From Aquilaria yunnanensis (lineage: Eukaryota; Streptophyta; Magnoliopsida; Malvales; Thymelaeaceae): a stretch of 64,000 nucleotides of DNA. Of this stretch, positions 1 to 10,430 are shown piece by piece. The notes beneath the pieces were generated by a model that had not been told where the DNA came from, did no database searches, and saw nothing but the letters and a program-made list of their open reading frames with translations. Where the stretch lies: assembly GCA_039654915.1 (NCBI GenBank), contig CM077594.1, positions 48,189,001 through 48,253,000 of the forward strand, in the 5' to 3' direction. Position 1 is the stretch's first letter. Every line of letters begins with the position of its first letter. Made by a program: the position numbers and the translations under genes.

Positions 1-282
1 TGGAGCAATTTAAGGGTTTGGGCCTTGCCCTTGCTTCAAGTAATTTAATGAATCCGCATAGAAGCCACCTGGGCCACCTCCCAGGCTTTTCAATTTAAGA
101 AAATAAGACTTAAAGTTAAGTTACCCAAATTGGCCGAATCTAAGAGACTGGAATTAAACTCCAGTTAACAGGTTAAACTCAAGTTGGGAGGTTTAACATG
201 AATTTGAAATTTGGGAGTTAAACTTAAGGTTTAAGAGTTAAACCTCTATAGTGATGGGCCAGGGCTTGTGTGAGGTGTGACA
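1..282 (+). mobile_element. 3' end of a Tekay-like chromoviral LTR
   Basis: The stretch ends in GGCCAGGGCTTGTGTGAGG followed by TGTGACA. The same terminus closes the LTRs ending at 1252, 20594, 35066 and 51193, and its reverse complement opens the LTR at 16772. No open frame is coding. The left end lies outside the window, so it cannot be told whether this is a solo LTR or part of a full element. It appears inserted in the LTR that resumes at 283. Confidence 0.8.
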
Positions 283-1252
283 GCCTTGGGTGTGTGCTTA
301 GTGTTTATTTGCTTAGTTACCAAGGTATGTGCCAATGTGTGCTTGGCGTAGCGTTTGGTTTCATTACAAGTCTTATTTACCTATGGTTGGCCGAGACTTA
401 TGTTTTAAGTTTGCAGGCTGTAGAGTGGGAACTGTCTAGGAGAGCATGGATACTTGGACTTTAACTCTGATTGTGGTATTCACCTTTATGACCATGAATA
501 TGGCCATAGGTTTGGTGTTGCAGTGTGTACTTCTGTATGGGATTCTCAAGGTTTTGTTTGACCATTAGGAGTATGGTCTCGGGTTGTATGTAACTTGGCA
601 TGAACAACTCTGGATGCTTGGCATTTATAGCCATGGTAGATACTAGGTAGACTACCATTTTGATTTGTACATATATGTAGTCTTGGATACCTAGTTGTGG
701 ATGTTTTGTGGATTTTGGATGCCAAGTTATGTATGAACAACTATGGATGGCATTATGCTTGCCTATGTATGCTGGATATTATGGGCCAAAGTTGCCACTT
801 TTATGTGAGTGGTTATGGACCTAGTTATGTGGAACTGTCGTGCATAATGGCATGTACATTAGTAGGCCGAGAGCATCATGCATTTTTACTTGTTGTTTTC
901 AGAAATCTAAACCAACCTTGTGGGCTTCTTGGTTGCCATATAGTTAGTACACTTGATGCACACCATGTATGCACTTAAATTGCATTTAAGTGTTGCCTTG
1001 CTTGTTATGCAAGTTATTAATTGAAACCTTGCTTATTGTGCAAGTTAGGGGTTTTGGGCCTTTCCCTTGCTGCAAGTTGTTAATGGGTCTTGTTAAAGCC
1101 ACCTGGGCCACCTCCCAGGCCTCTTAACTTAAGAAAATAAGACTTAAAAGTTGCCATTACTTGCTTGGCCGAACCAAACACTTTGAGATTAAATATTGGG
1201 TTTGGGAGTTAAGTTAGTAAATGATAGGCCAGGGCCTGAGTGAGGTGTGACA
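283..1252 (+). mobile_element. Tekay-like LTR, 3' part, inserted in Tat-1
   Basis: The sequence resumes in the interior of the LTR family and runs to TGTGACA at 1252. It closely matches the reverse complement of 16772-17740, including the ccaaggtatgtgccaatgtg block and the terminal ggccagggcctgagtgagg. It begins at an interior point because another LTR end (1-282) interrupts it. Directly after 1252 the reverse-transcriptase frame of Tat-1 begins, so this LTR was inserted in Tat-1 pol. The possible TSD aagag (1253-1257) cannot be confirmed without the left side. Confidence 0.85.
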
Positions 1253-2371
1253 AAGAGAGGTATTGATGCCAATCTAGAAAAGGTCAAGGCCCTGCTGGGA
1301 TTCCAAACTCCCACTTCGACTAAGGATGTACAAAGACTCACAGGGAGAATCATGTCCCTCAGCAGATTCATCTCAAGATATGGGGATCGCTGCTGACCAC
1401 TCTTCAAAATCCTCACTAAGGCAGCAAAAAATGATGGTGACCTCGGGATCGAGGTGCACCCTTGGAACAAAGACTGCCAAAAAGCCTAGGAAGAGCTTAA
1501 AGTCACACTAACCCGTTTGCCAACACTTCGGGAGCCACAGGAAGGAGAACCCCTCATACTCTACCTTGCCGTCACCGAAAAGGCGGTAAGTTCGGTCCTT
1601 GTAAAAGAAGAGGGGGCAAAGCAATAGCCAATATATTACGTGAACAAGTCTCTGCATGGTGCCGAAGTCAGGTACCCCTTGCTACAAAAGGCTATTTATG
1701 CCCTCATACTTGCAAGCAGAAGGTTACGACCCTATTTCCAAGGGCACCCCATTGTTGTGTGAAATAACCTACCCCTTCGGGATATCATGAAGAAGGTAGA
1801 CCACTCGGGAAGGCTTTCAAAGTGGTGCATCAAGCTTGATGAGTATGATATCACCTATGAGCCAAGGAGGGCAATAAAAGCTCGTAGTCCAATAGATGGC
1901 AGGGCACTACGACGCGAAGGACCCAACCTTGGCAAAGTATCATGACCTCATCTCAAAGCTCATCTAGGAGTTTGATGCGGTACACATCGAGAATGTGCCT
2001 CACCGGGACAATGCAGAAGCAGATACTTTGGCCAAGTCAAAAAAGTCAACCGAAGTGCTAAGTCACCCGAGCATAGCAATAATAAGCATAGCAACATCGA
2101 AAAGAGGATAGAAAAATCCCATAAAAAAGTACCTTATGACTTCAGAGCTTCCCGAAGACCCTCTAGAAGCAACAAAAGTGCAAAGATGTTCTGGACGATA
2201 TTTCCTGATCGGGGAGGAGTTATACCGAGAAGGGTATGCGAGTCAATTGTAAAGGTGTGTTAGTGAAGAGGACATAGAAATAGTCCTTAGAGAAGTCCAT
2301 GAAGGGGCCTGTGGTTCCCACATAGGAACTGACGCTCTGGCAGGAGTGGTACTCCGCCAGGGATAATTACC
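1253..2371 (+). pseudogene. Tat-1 pol remnant: RT tail, RNase H, deleted aRNase H
   Basis: Codons from 1258 give RGIDANLEKVKALL and the RLTGRIMSLSRFISRYGDR region of the RT connection. RNase H peptides follow (YYVNKSLHGAEVRYPL, LPLRDIMKKVDHSGRLSKW). At about 1880 the frame jumps from AIKA straight to VVQ-MAGHYDAKDPTLAKYHD. The equivalent stretch in Tat-C, about 290 bp between 54613 and 54905, is missing. The first catalytic aspartate and the glutamate of the archaeal-type RNase H are therefore gone. Several stops (around 1520, 1627, 1894, 1964, 2110) and the fragmentary context make it a dead gene. Confidence 0.88.
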
Positions 2372-3337
2372 ATGAGGAGGGACGCAATGCAATTTGTCCA
2401 AAAATGTGACAATTGCCAAAGACACGCTAACATCCAGAGGTTACCCTCGAAAATGGTAACCCCGGCTAACTACCCTTGCCCCTTCGCAGTATGGGGTATT
2501 GACCTTATCGGGCCTCTCCTAACTGCACCCGGAGGAGTGAAGTTCTGCATGGTCACAGTAGATTACTTCACTAAATGGATTGAGGCAGAGCCCCTGGCAA
2601 CCATTTCGGTGAAGGATGTACAAAAATTCATCTGGAAGAACATCGTATGTAGATTCGGCATACCAAGGGTGATAGTGGGCAACAATGGTTCCCAGTTTAT
2701 TGACAAGGGATTCCAAGAATTCGCTACCAACCTCGAGATAAAAATACACTTCGCCCCGGTAGCTCATCGTCAGAGTAACGGTCAAGTAGAGGTGTCCAAT
2801 AGAACCATAAAGGATGGTTTGAAGAAGAGATTGAAGGAAGCAAAAGGAAGATGGCCAGCAGAACTGCCTAATGTGCTATGGAGCTATCGGACAACCCCCC
2901 GAAGGGCCACAGGTGAGACACCTTTCTCACTCGTATTCGACACGGAGGCCATCATTCCTAATGAATTAGTTCAGCCATCAATAAAGGTAAAAGTGTTCAA
3001 CGTAGAGGGGAATGACCTCGGGTTGAGAACTAAGCTAGACTTAATTGACGAACACAGAGAAGTAGTTGAGCTTAGAAGAAAAGCTTTTCAGCAAAGGGTA
3101 GCCATAACTGCGAACTCGCATGTCAGGCAAAAAGGAATCAGGAAAAGGGACCTTGTCCTCTGGAAGGCTGAGGGTGAGCCCCGAAGACCATCTCATGGAG
3201 TACTTCGGGCAAACTGGGAAGAGCCTTATTTGGTTCTTGATGAGGTTCGGCCGGGAGTGTACAAGCTCGGCGATACCAAAGGTGGAGAGCTGAGGAATAC
3301 ATGGCATTCAGATGCTTTGAAAAAATTCTACACTTAG
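2372..3337 (+). CDS. Tat-1 integrase, open but catalytically altered
   Basis: A 321-codon open frame covers most of the integrase, from the CDNCQRHAN zinc-finger tail through the rve core to the C-terminal region ending TWHSDALKKFYT. Known Tat copies continue upstream (WPTLRKDARQF), so the ATG at 2372 is only the first in this fragment and the HH half of the zinc finger is lost. In the DDE core the first Asp (GIDLIGPL) and the Glu (GQVEVSNR) are present. The second Asp is Asn (VGNNGSQF, against VADNGTQF in Tat-A), a G-to-A change that should abolish strand transfer. Family identity is clear; activity is not expected. Confidence 0.85.
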   Translation: MRRDAMQFVQKCDNCQRHANIQRLPSKMVTPANYPCPFAVWGIDLIGPLLTAPGGVKFCMVTVDYFTKWIEAEPLATISVKDVQKFIWKNIVCRFGIPRVIVGNNGSQFIDKGFQEFATNLEIKIHFAPVAHRQSNGQVEVSNRTIKDGLKKRLKEAKGRWPAELPNVLWSYRTTPRRATGETPFSLVFDTEAIIPNELVQPSIKVKVFNVEGNDLGLRTKLDLIDEHREVVELRRKAFQQRVAITANSHVRQKGIRKRDLVLWKAEGEPRRPSHGVLRANWEEPYLVLDEVRPGVYKLGDTKGGELRNTWHSDALKKFYT

Positions 3338-3735
3338 AAAAATTTTCTATTGAAAATAGTCCCACCTAAGGAATCAAACCAAACAAGGTGCAAGTATCTG
3401 CTTACAAAAGTGACACATTTTCTCCGAAGGTGCGTCGACCAAACATGGCTGGTAAAAACAGGCAAAGCTTTGCCAAAAGATATTCACCAAAACTGATGCT
3501 ATGCTGAAGATAGTTGATAATAAGCGTGAGAGATATCTTCTCGAGGGTCCTAGACCGAAAATGGTCGAACTAACCCTTGGAACTGAAGATCATTTAAGGA
3601 GAAACTTGTCTTGAGACTTAGCCAAATTTTGGAGGAAAAAAGGAATTTTATTAATTTGTGCCTTAGTGCAATAAGAAGGAGCTTACAAGAAGAAGATTAC
3701 AAAAAAAAGAAAAGAAAAAGTGAAGTCCTGGATGC
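3338..3735 (+). other. Tat-1 spacer between pol and antisense gene
   Basis: About 400 bp of A-rich sequence with no sense frame. It aligns in position and partly in sequence with 56366-56803 of Tat-C (for example the tagaccgaaaatggtcgaa block against cagaccgaaagtggtgaag), so it is element sequence and not host DNA. No promoter or terminator could be recognised. Confidence 0.6.
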
Positions 3736-4291
3736 CTAAAGGACCTCGTCATCTCGAGCTGCTCCATCACCAACCTCCTTTGTCCAAACCTTCAATGCCG
3801 AAGGAGGAGCTAAAGGAAGATTTAGATGATCTATCTTTGACTAGGCCCAATGAGGCCCCTCGAGAATGTCCAGAGCAGCAAGAAAAGAGATGTCGAGGTT
3901 GAGGTACTTCACCAGGACTTGGTGTCGAGCCAAACAAAAGCCGTCTTGGAACGCAACCTTGGTTGCTTAATCAACTTTTTCCTTCTCAATAACCAAGTCG
4001 TTCAGCTCGTGCCTCATCTCAGCAACCTCCTTCTCTAGCTTCTTCATCTTCTTCTTCTTCTTCACCTCCTTATTTAGCGTGTCGACCTCAGCTTGAAGTT
4101 TGGCATTGTCTGTGAAGGCCTTCATCAGGAGAGCAGAGTCCTCCTCATTCTCCTTCTGGTAGACCTCGTTTGTCAAGGATAGCGCGATGACCTTTTAGTC
4201 GAGGTTAACCACCTTCTGGGACACTTCTTGAAAGAGCTCCTCCTGACTCTTCAAGAATCCATCCCAAACTTTTGCCACCTCCTCCTTGGCT
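3736..4291 (-). pseudogene. Antisense gene of Tat-1, C-terminal coiled-coil part
   Basis: Read on the minus strand, the frame gives a Lys/Glu-rich coiled coil (ALLMKAFTDNAKLQAEVDTL, then a KKKKK run and KLEKEVAEM). It continues past one in-frame stop near 3967 to FQDGFCLARHQVL and a FLAALD motif, ending at a stop at 3736-3738. The same order is found in Tat-A (26406-26850) and Tat-C (56804-57450). The upstream exons are missing because copia-1a interrupts the gene at 4292. Function is unknown; it is the type of extra antisense frame described for Tat-lineage elements. Confidence 0.75.
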
Positions 4292-5706
4292 TGTTAGTGT
4301 CGTGCCTAAAAAGCCAATCGTGAGATGATTGCATTTTTCCACATTGAGTCGTGATATTTTATTAAGGCATTAATCCAGCAATTATGTTTGTTGTTCTGTT
4401 TCTGCGTACGTAATAAACATAATTCTAACCCTAGAATAATGATATTCTTAAATGTCTGTGGTCTATTATTATTGTGGATCAGGTTACAATAATACATAAC
4501 GACTAGCATATGTGGAGACTAATATGAGATATGTAGTCTACATATGGGTACAAGTTGGAGAACTTGTGTACTGGACCGACCCACCATGAGAACACTACAT
4601 GGATCGTTATATGAGTGTCATAAGTGATTCTCATAATGATCATGGTCTATGTAGTCCTTCGACCTAAGATCATCAAGGTTCCATACATGTGAGTCACATA
4701 CTTTGATACTTTCCTTTGTTGCTCATAACTCAGTGAACATGAATGAGGTCATTGGGTATGTCACATATCATGCGGAGGGATTTGTATGATCAAGATGGGA
4801 TTTGTCCCTCCTATGTAACGGGAGTGATATCTTCGGGCCCCTTGATAGAGTGAGACTTAGAAAATGCATGGCCATGCTTGGATGAGTTGATATAAGATAT
4901 CAATGTCATCAGTTTAAGTTGGTCAACTCGGTAATCAAGAAACCAAAGATTGGGCTATACAAGAGTGACACATTCCATGTCTTGTGCTCAGTCTTGATAT
5001 ATTGGACAAAGGGACAATAGCATATATCGATGATGATCATAAAGGTTTAGTCGAATCACCGACAATCTTGTCACTTGGGTAGCAATGATGTGTTGCTAGA
5101 CACCGCTCATTGCCTATGATCATAAATGTGATTTATGATCATTGCCAACATGGTAAGAGCATATTGGGTCGCACACATAGAGCTATTTGGATCATTAGAG
5201 TGCATGGGCTAATTATTTGGGTTATGGTTTCACAATAATTTTGTATTAATAATGGGCCCAAGAGTTGAGCCATTATTAAGCCCGAAATTAAAGCCTAATT
5301 GGATTAGGGCTTTGGAACCCATTAGGCTTGGAAGTTGAGTCTCACTATAAATACAACTTTTAGTGAAAAATTAGTAGGTCTCCTTGCCCTAGCCTCCCAA
5401 AAGGACAGCCGCACTCTTTTCTTGCAATTCCTTGGAGGACGAAAGCTAGCACTGCGAGCACAAGAGAAACATATCTGTCAGAACGTGGTGGAAGTGTGGT
5501 GATCCTGAGAGGCTTGTGTGGATACCATAGAGAGCTTAAACACGTCAACTGTTCAGGTTTTGTGATTTGACTCTACAGTTGAGTTAGAGATCTCAACCGA
5601 AAATTAGGTATGAAAATTTTTCAACACCCAGTTTACCCCGTTTCACTTCCATCCTGGAGGGTTTCGGTTAAATTCCGCTGCGCTATTTGGCTCCTGAAAC
5701 CCAATA
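4292..5706 (+). repeat. 5' LTR of copia-1a
   Basis: 1415 bp starting TGTTAGTGTCGTGCC and ending CCCAATA, where the other copies end CCCAACA. It matches the copia LTRs at 13520, 40302, 47147 and 59509. A TATA box (tataaata, about 5346) lies in the stretch gtctcactataaatacaac shared by all copies and marks the likely start of transcription about 360 bp before the LTR end. Confidence 0.93.
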
Positions 5707-5707
5707 G

Positions 5708-5719
5708 TGGTATCAGAGC
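5708..5719 (+). other. Primer binding site, initiator Met tRNA (copia-1a)
   Basis: tggtatcagagc one base after the LTR end is complementary to the 3' end of plant initiator Met tRNA. The same site follows the LTRs at 8122 and 41722. Confidence 0.9.
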
Positions 5720-7170
5720 TACTGGTGAAACCCTAAATTGGGATTGAATATTGAATCGCATGATGTTATGTGTTCGGTTGCTTTCGGCCATGATTAATTA
5801 GATTCATTCATGATGTGAAACCGGGACTCGTAATGAACAAATGACGTATATGAAGAAATGACACTAATTGGTTAATGGGATTAACTCGAAATTGATAGGT
5901 TTGAGATACCTATATGGATTAGGATTCTTGCAATAGTTGCAGAAACCCTAGCTTGGTTCGGATTTGGCCTATTCGGGCACCGAAAGTAAGGTGCCTACTT
6001 GCTCGAAATAGAAGATCTAGGGCGAAGTAATTGTTAGACAATGTTTTGTGCCTAGGGGCACTGCCCCCCTCACAACCCCCAGCAAGGGCGACTCCCCTTG
6101 ACCCCGTCCGCTGACTAGTCAGCGGAACCACCGCTTGCTGACCGGCCAGCGGGACCGCCGTATACGAAGCGCCACATAAATAAAACTGGTTAATCAACTC
6201 ATGAAAATTGGCATGCATTTGTTGAATGAGATTTGGCATGTTATGCTGATTGATGGTTGAAGCATGGTGCATGGTTATAGCCCTTGATTGGTTGCACTTG
6301 TAAATATGGCCTGCGAGTCATGCCTTCTCTTGTTACTCTCATTGTACATTCTTTTTTCACCTTACTCCCCTCGAATGTAACTCGAGGTTTCTATTATTAA
6401 TGTAATGGTACATTATGGGATCTTCCAAGGTGGTATGCCCAAGGAGGTGACAACAAAAGAGCAACCAAGAAAGGAAGAGAAGGAGCTTGTGAAAACCCTA
6501 TTCTTTTCTTAGGCTTTTATGATATTCTCATTGGCTTGAGAATATCGCATAGTTTGGGCAATAACCATGTCACGTTTACTTTCTTGTAAGCATGAGATGC
6601 ATGTTTTATATTTGTATGTGATGCATGTATAAGACAACCGGAGATAACAAATTGGTGAGATCAAAATAAAAATCCCTTAAACAAATATTAAGTCATTAAA
6701 TGTGATGCCTTCCAAATGTTGGCACTCATCAAGACTTTGATCAACATTAGGTGGGTTTGCCAAAGCAAAGCACCTATGTTCATCTTCGTAAGGCGCGATG
6801 GGATAGTAGTGATATCCAAACTGCTAACTTTGGGTTAGACTTAACTAAGTCATCCTAATAGGATTAGGGACTTAGAGGCATAGAGTTGGGCTTAAGTTCA
6901 TGAGATCAGCTTGGACAAGTGTTGTTCACCCAACTATCCAAGAGTTGCATAAGATGTAATTGGCAAGGAGTTGCCTACCTAAATAGCTGTAACTTGAGAG
7001 AAAAGCCAAACCTGACTTAGGTTATGGTCAAATATGGCTCTTGGCCCACTAGAATACCTTAGCGTAGAGGTGTTTCGAAATAATATCGAGGGTTATTATT
7101 TTGAGGAAAATAGTGGGAGTATCGTTTAACAAAAGTCTTTATTAAATGAATTAAAATATATGGCTCTTAA
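5720..7170 (+). other. copia-1a untranslated leader
   Basis: About 1.45 kb with no coding frame, matching 8134-9554 and 41734-43234. It contains a GC-rich block near 6060-6160 with the 16-bp perfect palindrome cgctgactagtcagcg (6109-6124). The 3' part (about 6660-7165) runs in step with the sequence that leads into gag in the other copies and stops at 7170. Confidence 0.8.
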
Positions 7171-7299
7171 TGATAGCCAAGGTGCCGATCACCCTCCGGA
7201 CCCACTGGTTCGGACAAAGCACCAACCTCGGAAGGGAAAACCACTGGCATATCCGCTGCAAGTTTTTGCCGAAGTTCTGTCAGTACAAATATGTCGTGG
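7171..7299 (+). repeat. Start of a Tat LTR, truncated
   Basis: 129 bp unrelated to copia, beginning tgatagccaagg. The Tat LTRs at 29426 and 57968 also begin TGATAGCC, so this is read as the left end of a Tat LTR inserted in copia-1a and cut at 7299. A weaker alternative is the antisense gene of Tat: gccgaagttctgtcagtaca (7269-7288) resembles 27367-27386. Too little is left to decide with certainty. Confidence 0.55.
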
Positions 7300-8120
7300 G
7301 TTGATATATGATATCAATGTCGTCAGTTTAAGTTGGTCTACTCAATAATCAAGAAACCAAAGATTGGGCTATACGAGAGTGACACATTCCATGTCTCGTG
7401 CTTAGTCTTGATATCTTGGACAAAGGGACAATGGCATATATCGGTGATGATCATAAAGGTTTAGTCGATTCACCGACAATCTTGTCACTTGGGTAGCAAT
7501 GATGTGTTGCTAGACACCGCTCTTTGCTTATGATCATAAATGTGATTTATGATCATTGCCAACATGGCAAGAGCCTATTGGGTCGTACACATAGAGCTAT
7601 TTGGATCATTAGAGTGCATGGGCTAATTATTTGGGTTATGGTTTCACTTTAATTTCATATTAATAATGGGCCAAGGAGTTGAGCCACTATTAAGCCAGAA
7701 ATTAAATCCTAATTGGATTAGGGCTTTGAAACCCATTAGGCCTGGAAGTTGAGTCTCACTATAAATACAACTTTTAAGTGAGAAATTCGCAGGTCTCCTT
7801 GCCCTAGCTTCCCAAAAGGACAGCCGCACTCTTCTCTTCCAATTCCTTGGAGGACGCAAGCTAGCACTGCGAGCGCAAGAGAAACGCATCTGCCGGGATG
7901 TGGTGGAAGCGTGGTGATCCCGAGAGGCTCGTGTGCATACCATAGAGAGCCTGAACACGTCAACTGTTCAGGTTTTGTGATTCGACTCTACAGTTGAGTG
8001 AGAGATCTCAACCGAAAATTAGGTATGAAATTTTTGAACACCCGGTTTACCCCGTTTCACTTGGATCCTGGAGGGTTTTGGTTAAATTCCGCTACACTGT
8101 TTGGCTCCCGAAACCCAACA
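7300..8120 (+). repeat. copia-1b 5' LTR, 3' part only
   Basis: 821 bp matching the last 60 percent of the copia LTR, from gttgatatatgatatcaatg to CCCAACA, with the TATA box (tataaata) near 7760. It lacks the short deletion seen in its partner LTR near 14630. Confidence 0.92.
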
Positions 8121-9554
8121 GTGGTATCAGAGCTACTGGTGAAACCCTAAATCAGGATTGAGTGTTGAATCGCATGATGCTACGTGTTCGATTGGTTTTC
8201 GGCATGATTAATTAGATTGATTCATGATGCATGAAACCGGAATTCGTAATGAACATATGAGATATGAATAGAAACGACACAAATTGGTTAATGAGATTAA
8301 CCCGAAATTGATAGGTATGAGATACCTATATGGATTAGGATTCTTGCAATAGTTGCAAAAGCCCTAGGTTTGTTCGATTTCGGCTTGTTCGGGCATCGAA
8401 AGTAAGGTATTTTTGGTGGCTGGAATGGAGGAGTCTCGGGTGCCTACTTTCTCGAAATAGAAGATTTCGGGCTATAACCACCGCCCGCTGACCGGCCAGC
8501 GGGACCGCCGTATGCGAAGCGCCACATAAATAAAAACTGGTTAATCAACTCGTGAAAATTAGCATGCATCTTTGTTCAATGAGATTTGACATGATATGCT
8601 GATTGGTGTTTGAAGCATGGTTCGTGGTTATAGCCCTTGATTGGTTGTACTTGTAAATACGGCCTGCGAGTCATGCCTTTTCTTATCATTCTCATTGTAC
8701 ATTCTCTTCTCACCTTACTCCCCTCGAATGTAACTCGAGGTTTCTATTATTGATGTAATGGTGCATTATGGGATCATCCAAGGTGGTATGTCCAAGGAGG
8801 TGACAACAAAAGGGCAACCAAGAAAGGAAGAGAAGGAGCTTGTGAAGACTCTTTTCTTTTCTTAGGCTTTTATGATATTCTCATTGGCTTGAGAATATCG
8901 CATAGTTTGGGCTATAACCATGTCACGTTTATTTCTTGTAAGCATGAGATGCATGTTTTATATTTGTATGTGATGCATGTATAAAACAACCGGAGATAGC
9001 AAATTGGTGAGATCAAAGAAAAAAAAAAACCCCTCAAACAAATATTAAGTCATTAAATGTGATGCTTTCCAAATGTTGGCACTCGTCAAGACTTTGATCA
9101 ACATTAGGTGGGTTTGCCAAAGCAAAGCACCTATGTTCATCTTGGTAAGGTGCGATGGGATAATAGTGATATCCAAACTGCTAACTTTGGGTTCGACTTA
9201 ACTAAGTCATCCTAATAGGATTAGGGACTTACAGGCATAGAGTTGGGCTTAAGTTCATGAGATGAGCTTGGACAAGTGTTGTTCACCCAACTATCCAAGA
9301 GTTGCATAAGATGCAATTGGCAAGGAGTTGCCTACCTAAATAGCTGTAACTTGAGAGAAAAGCCAAAGCTGACTCAGGTTGTGGTCAAATGTGGATCTTG
9401 GCCCACTAGAATACCTTAGCGCCGAGGTGTTCCGAAATAATATCGAGGGTTATTATTTTGAGGAAAATAGTGGGAGTATCATTTAATAAAAGTCCTTATT
9501 AAATGAATTAAAATACATGACTCTGACACTGCATATTTACTGTTGTAGATAACC
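8121..9554 (+). other. copia-1b primer site and leader
   Basis: tggtatcagagc at 8122-8133 is the initiator Met primer site. The remaining 1.4 kb is untranslated leader. Relative to copia-1a it lacks about 115 bp near 8465, including most of the GC-rich palindromic block. Confidence 0.82.
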
Positions 9555-10430
9555 ATGGCACAAAACACATCGACACTTTCATTGCGATCGATCCTTGGGA
9601 AGGAAAAATTGAATGGGACCAACTTTCTCAAATGGTACCGAAACTTGAGGATAGTCCTCAAACAAGATAGAAAGGCTTATGTCCTAGAGCAGCCCATTCC
9701 GAATGAGCCTGCTGACACTGCTCTAGAAGCTGAAAGGGATGCTCACAAGAGGCATTTTGATGATACTTTGGATGTTGCATGCCTCATGCTTATTACCATG
9801 GAATCTGAGCTTCAGAAGCAACATGAGAACATGGGGGCGTTCGATATGATCGAACATCTCAAAATGCTTTTCCAAGAGCAAGCTAGGCATGAGAGGTTTG
9901 AGACCTCTAAGGCATTGTTTCAATGCAAGATGTCTGAGGGAAGTCCCGTGGGTCGTCATGTGCTCAAGATGATTGGGTACATTGAGAATCTTGAGAGTTT
10001 GGGATTTACTCTTCAGAAACAGTTGGCTATTGATGTAGTCTTGCAATCGTTGCCTGAAAGCTACAGTTAGTTCATCATGAACTATAACATGAATGACCTT
10101 GACAAGTCCCTCCCTGAATTGCTCAACATGTTGAGAACTGCTGAGCAAAACCTTAAGAAGGCTAAGCCCATTTTGATGGTTCAAAAGGGCAAGGGAAAAA
10201 GAAAAGCCAACAAGAAAAAGGATAAAGCTAATGGAAAGTCCAATGCTAGTTCTTCTTCAGCTGCACTGAAACCAAAGGGTGGTGTGGCAAAGGAAGGGGA
10301 GTGCTTCCATTGTAAACAACTTGGACACTGGAAGCGCAACTGTAAGCTCTATCTTGAAGAACTTGCTAAGGAAAAGGGAAGTAAGACTTCCACTTCAGGT
10401 AGTTTTGTTATAGAGGCTAACTTTTCTACT
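9555..10430 (+). pseudogene. copia-1b gag (nucleocapsid), broken
   Basis: Starts MAQNTSTLSLRSILGKEKL after the leader, the same start as copia-2. The first 170 codons form the copia-type gag domain (GTNFLKWYRNLRIVLKQ, later SLPESYS). A lysine-rich stretch follows, then one CCHC zinc knuckle, CFHCKQLGHWKRNC (10302-10343), for RNA binding. A TAG at 10068-10070 replaces the CAG present in copia-2, a C-to-T change. Gag would form the virus-like particle in the cytoplasm; this copy cannot make it whole. Confidence 0.9.

Larger units (their letters stand above)
1253..4291 (+). mobile_element. Tat-1, Ty3/gypsy Tat-lineage fragment
   Basis: A 5'-truncated Tat-lineage retrotransposon. In order it has the RT tail, RNase H, a remnant of the second RNase H, integrase, a short spacer and the C-terminal part of an antisense gene. 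The left side is cut by the LTR ending at 1252. The right side is cut by copia-1a, whose LTR starts at 4292. Similarity to Tat-A, Tat-C and Tat-E is clear at the protein level, but the four copies differ throughout, so they are not recent duplicates of one another. Confidence 0.92.
4292..7170 (+). mobile_element. copia-1a, 3'-truncated Ty1/copia element
   Basis: Begins with a full-length LTR, then the primer binding site and about 1.45 kb of untranslated leader. The sequence leaves the copia consensus just upstream of where the gag ATG lies in copia-1b (9555) and copia-2 (43235). The left flank is the Tat-1 antisense gene (tggct at 4287-4291 would be the TSD). No matching tggct follows the nearest 3' LTR (14901 is followed by gtatt), so copia-1a and copia-1b are remnants of two separate insertions. 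Confidence 0.85.

Noticed and set aside
697..978. 93-codon plus-strand frame, with a close match on the minus strand at 17046-17327
   Set aside because: Both lie in copies of the same Tekay-like LTR in opposite orientation. The frame has no domain and exists only because the LTR was copied.
7644..7963. Recurrent 75- and 104-codon minus-strand frames (also at 41335, 48180 and 60448)
   Set aside because: They fall in the same segment of the copia LTR around the TATA box in several copies. They are LTR repeats, with no start context, domain or evidence of selection.
9723..10184. 153-codon minus-strand frame opposite copia gag
   Set aside because: Mirror frame of the gag codons; copia-2 has a shorter version only because the sense strand is conserved. 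No independent start or domain.
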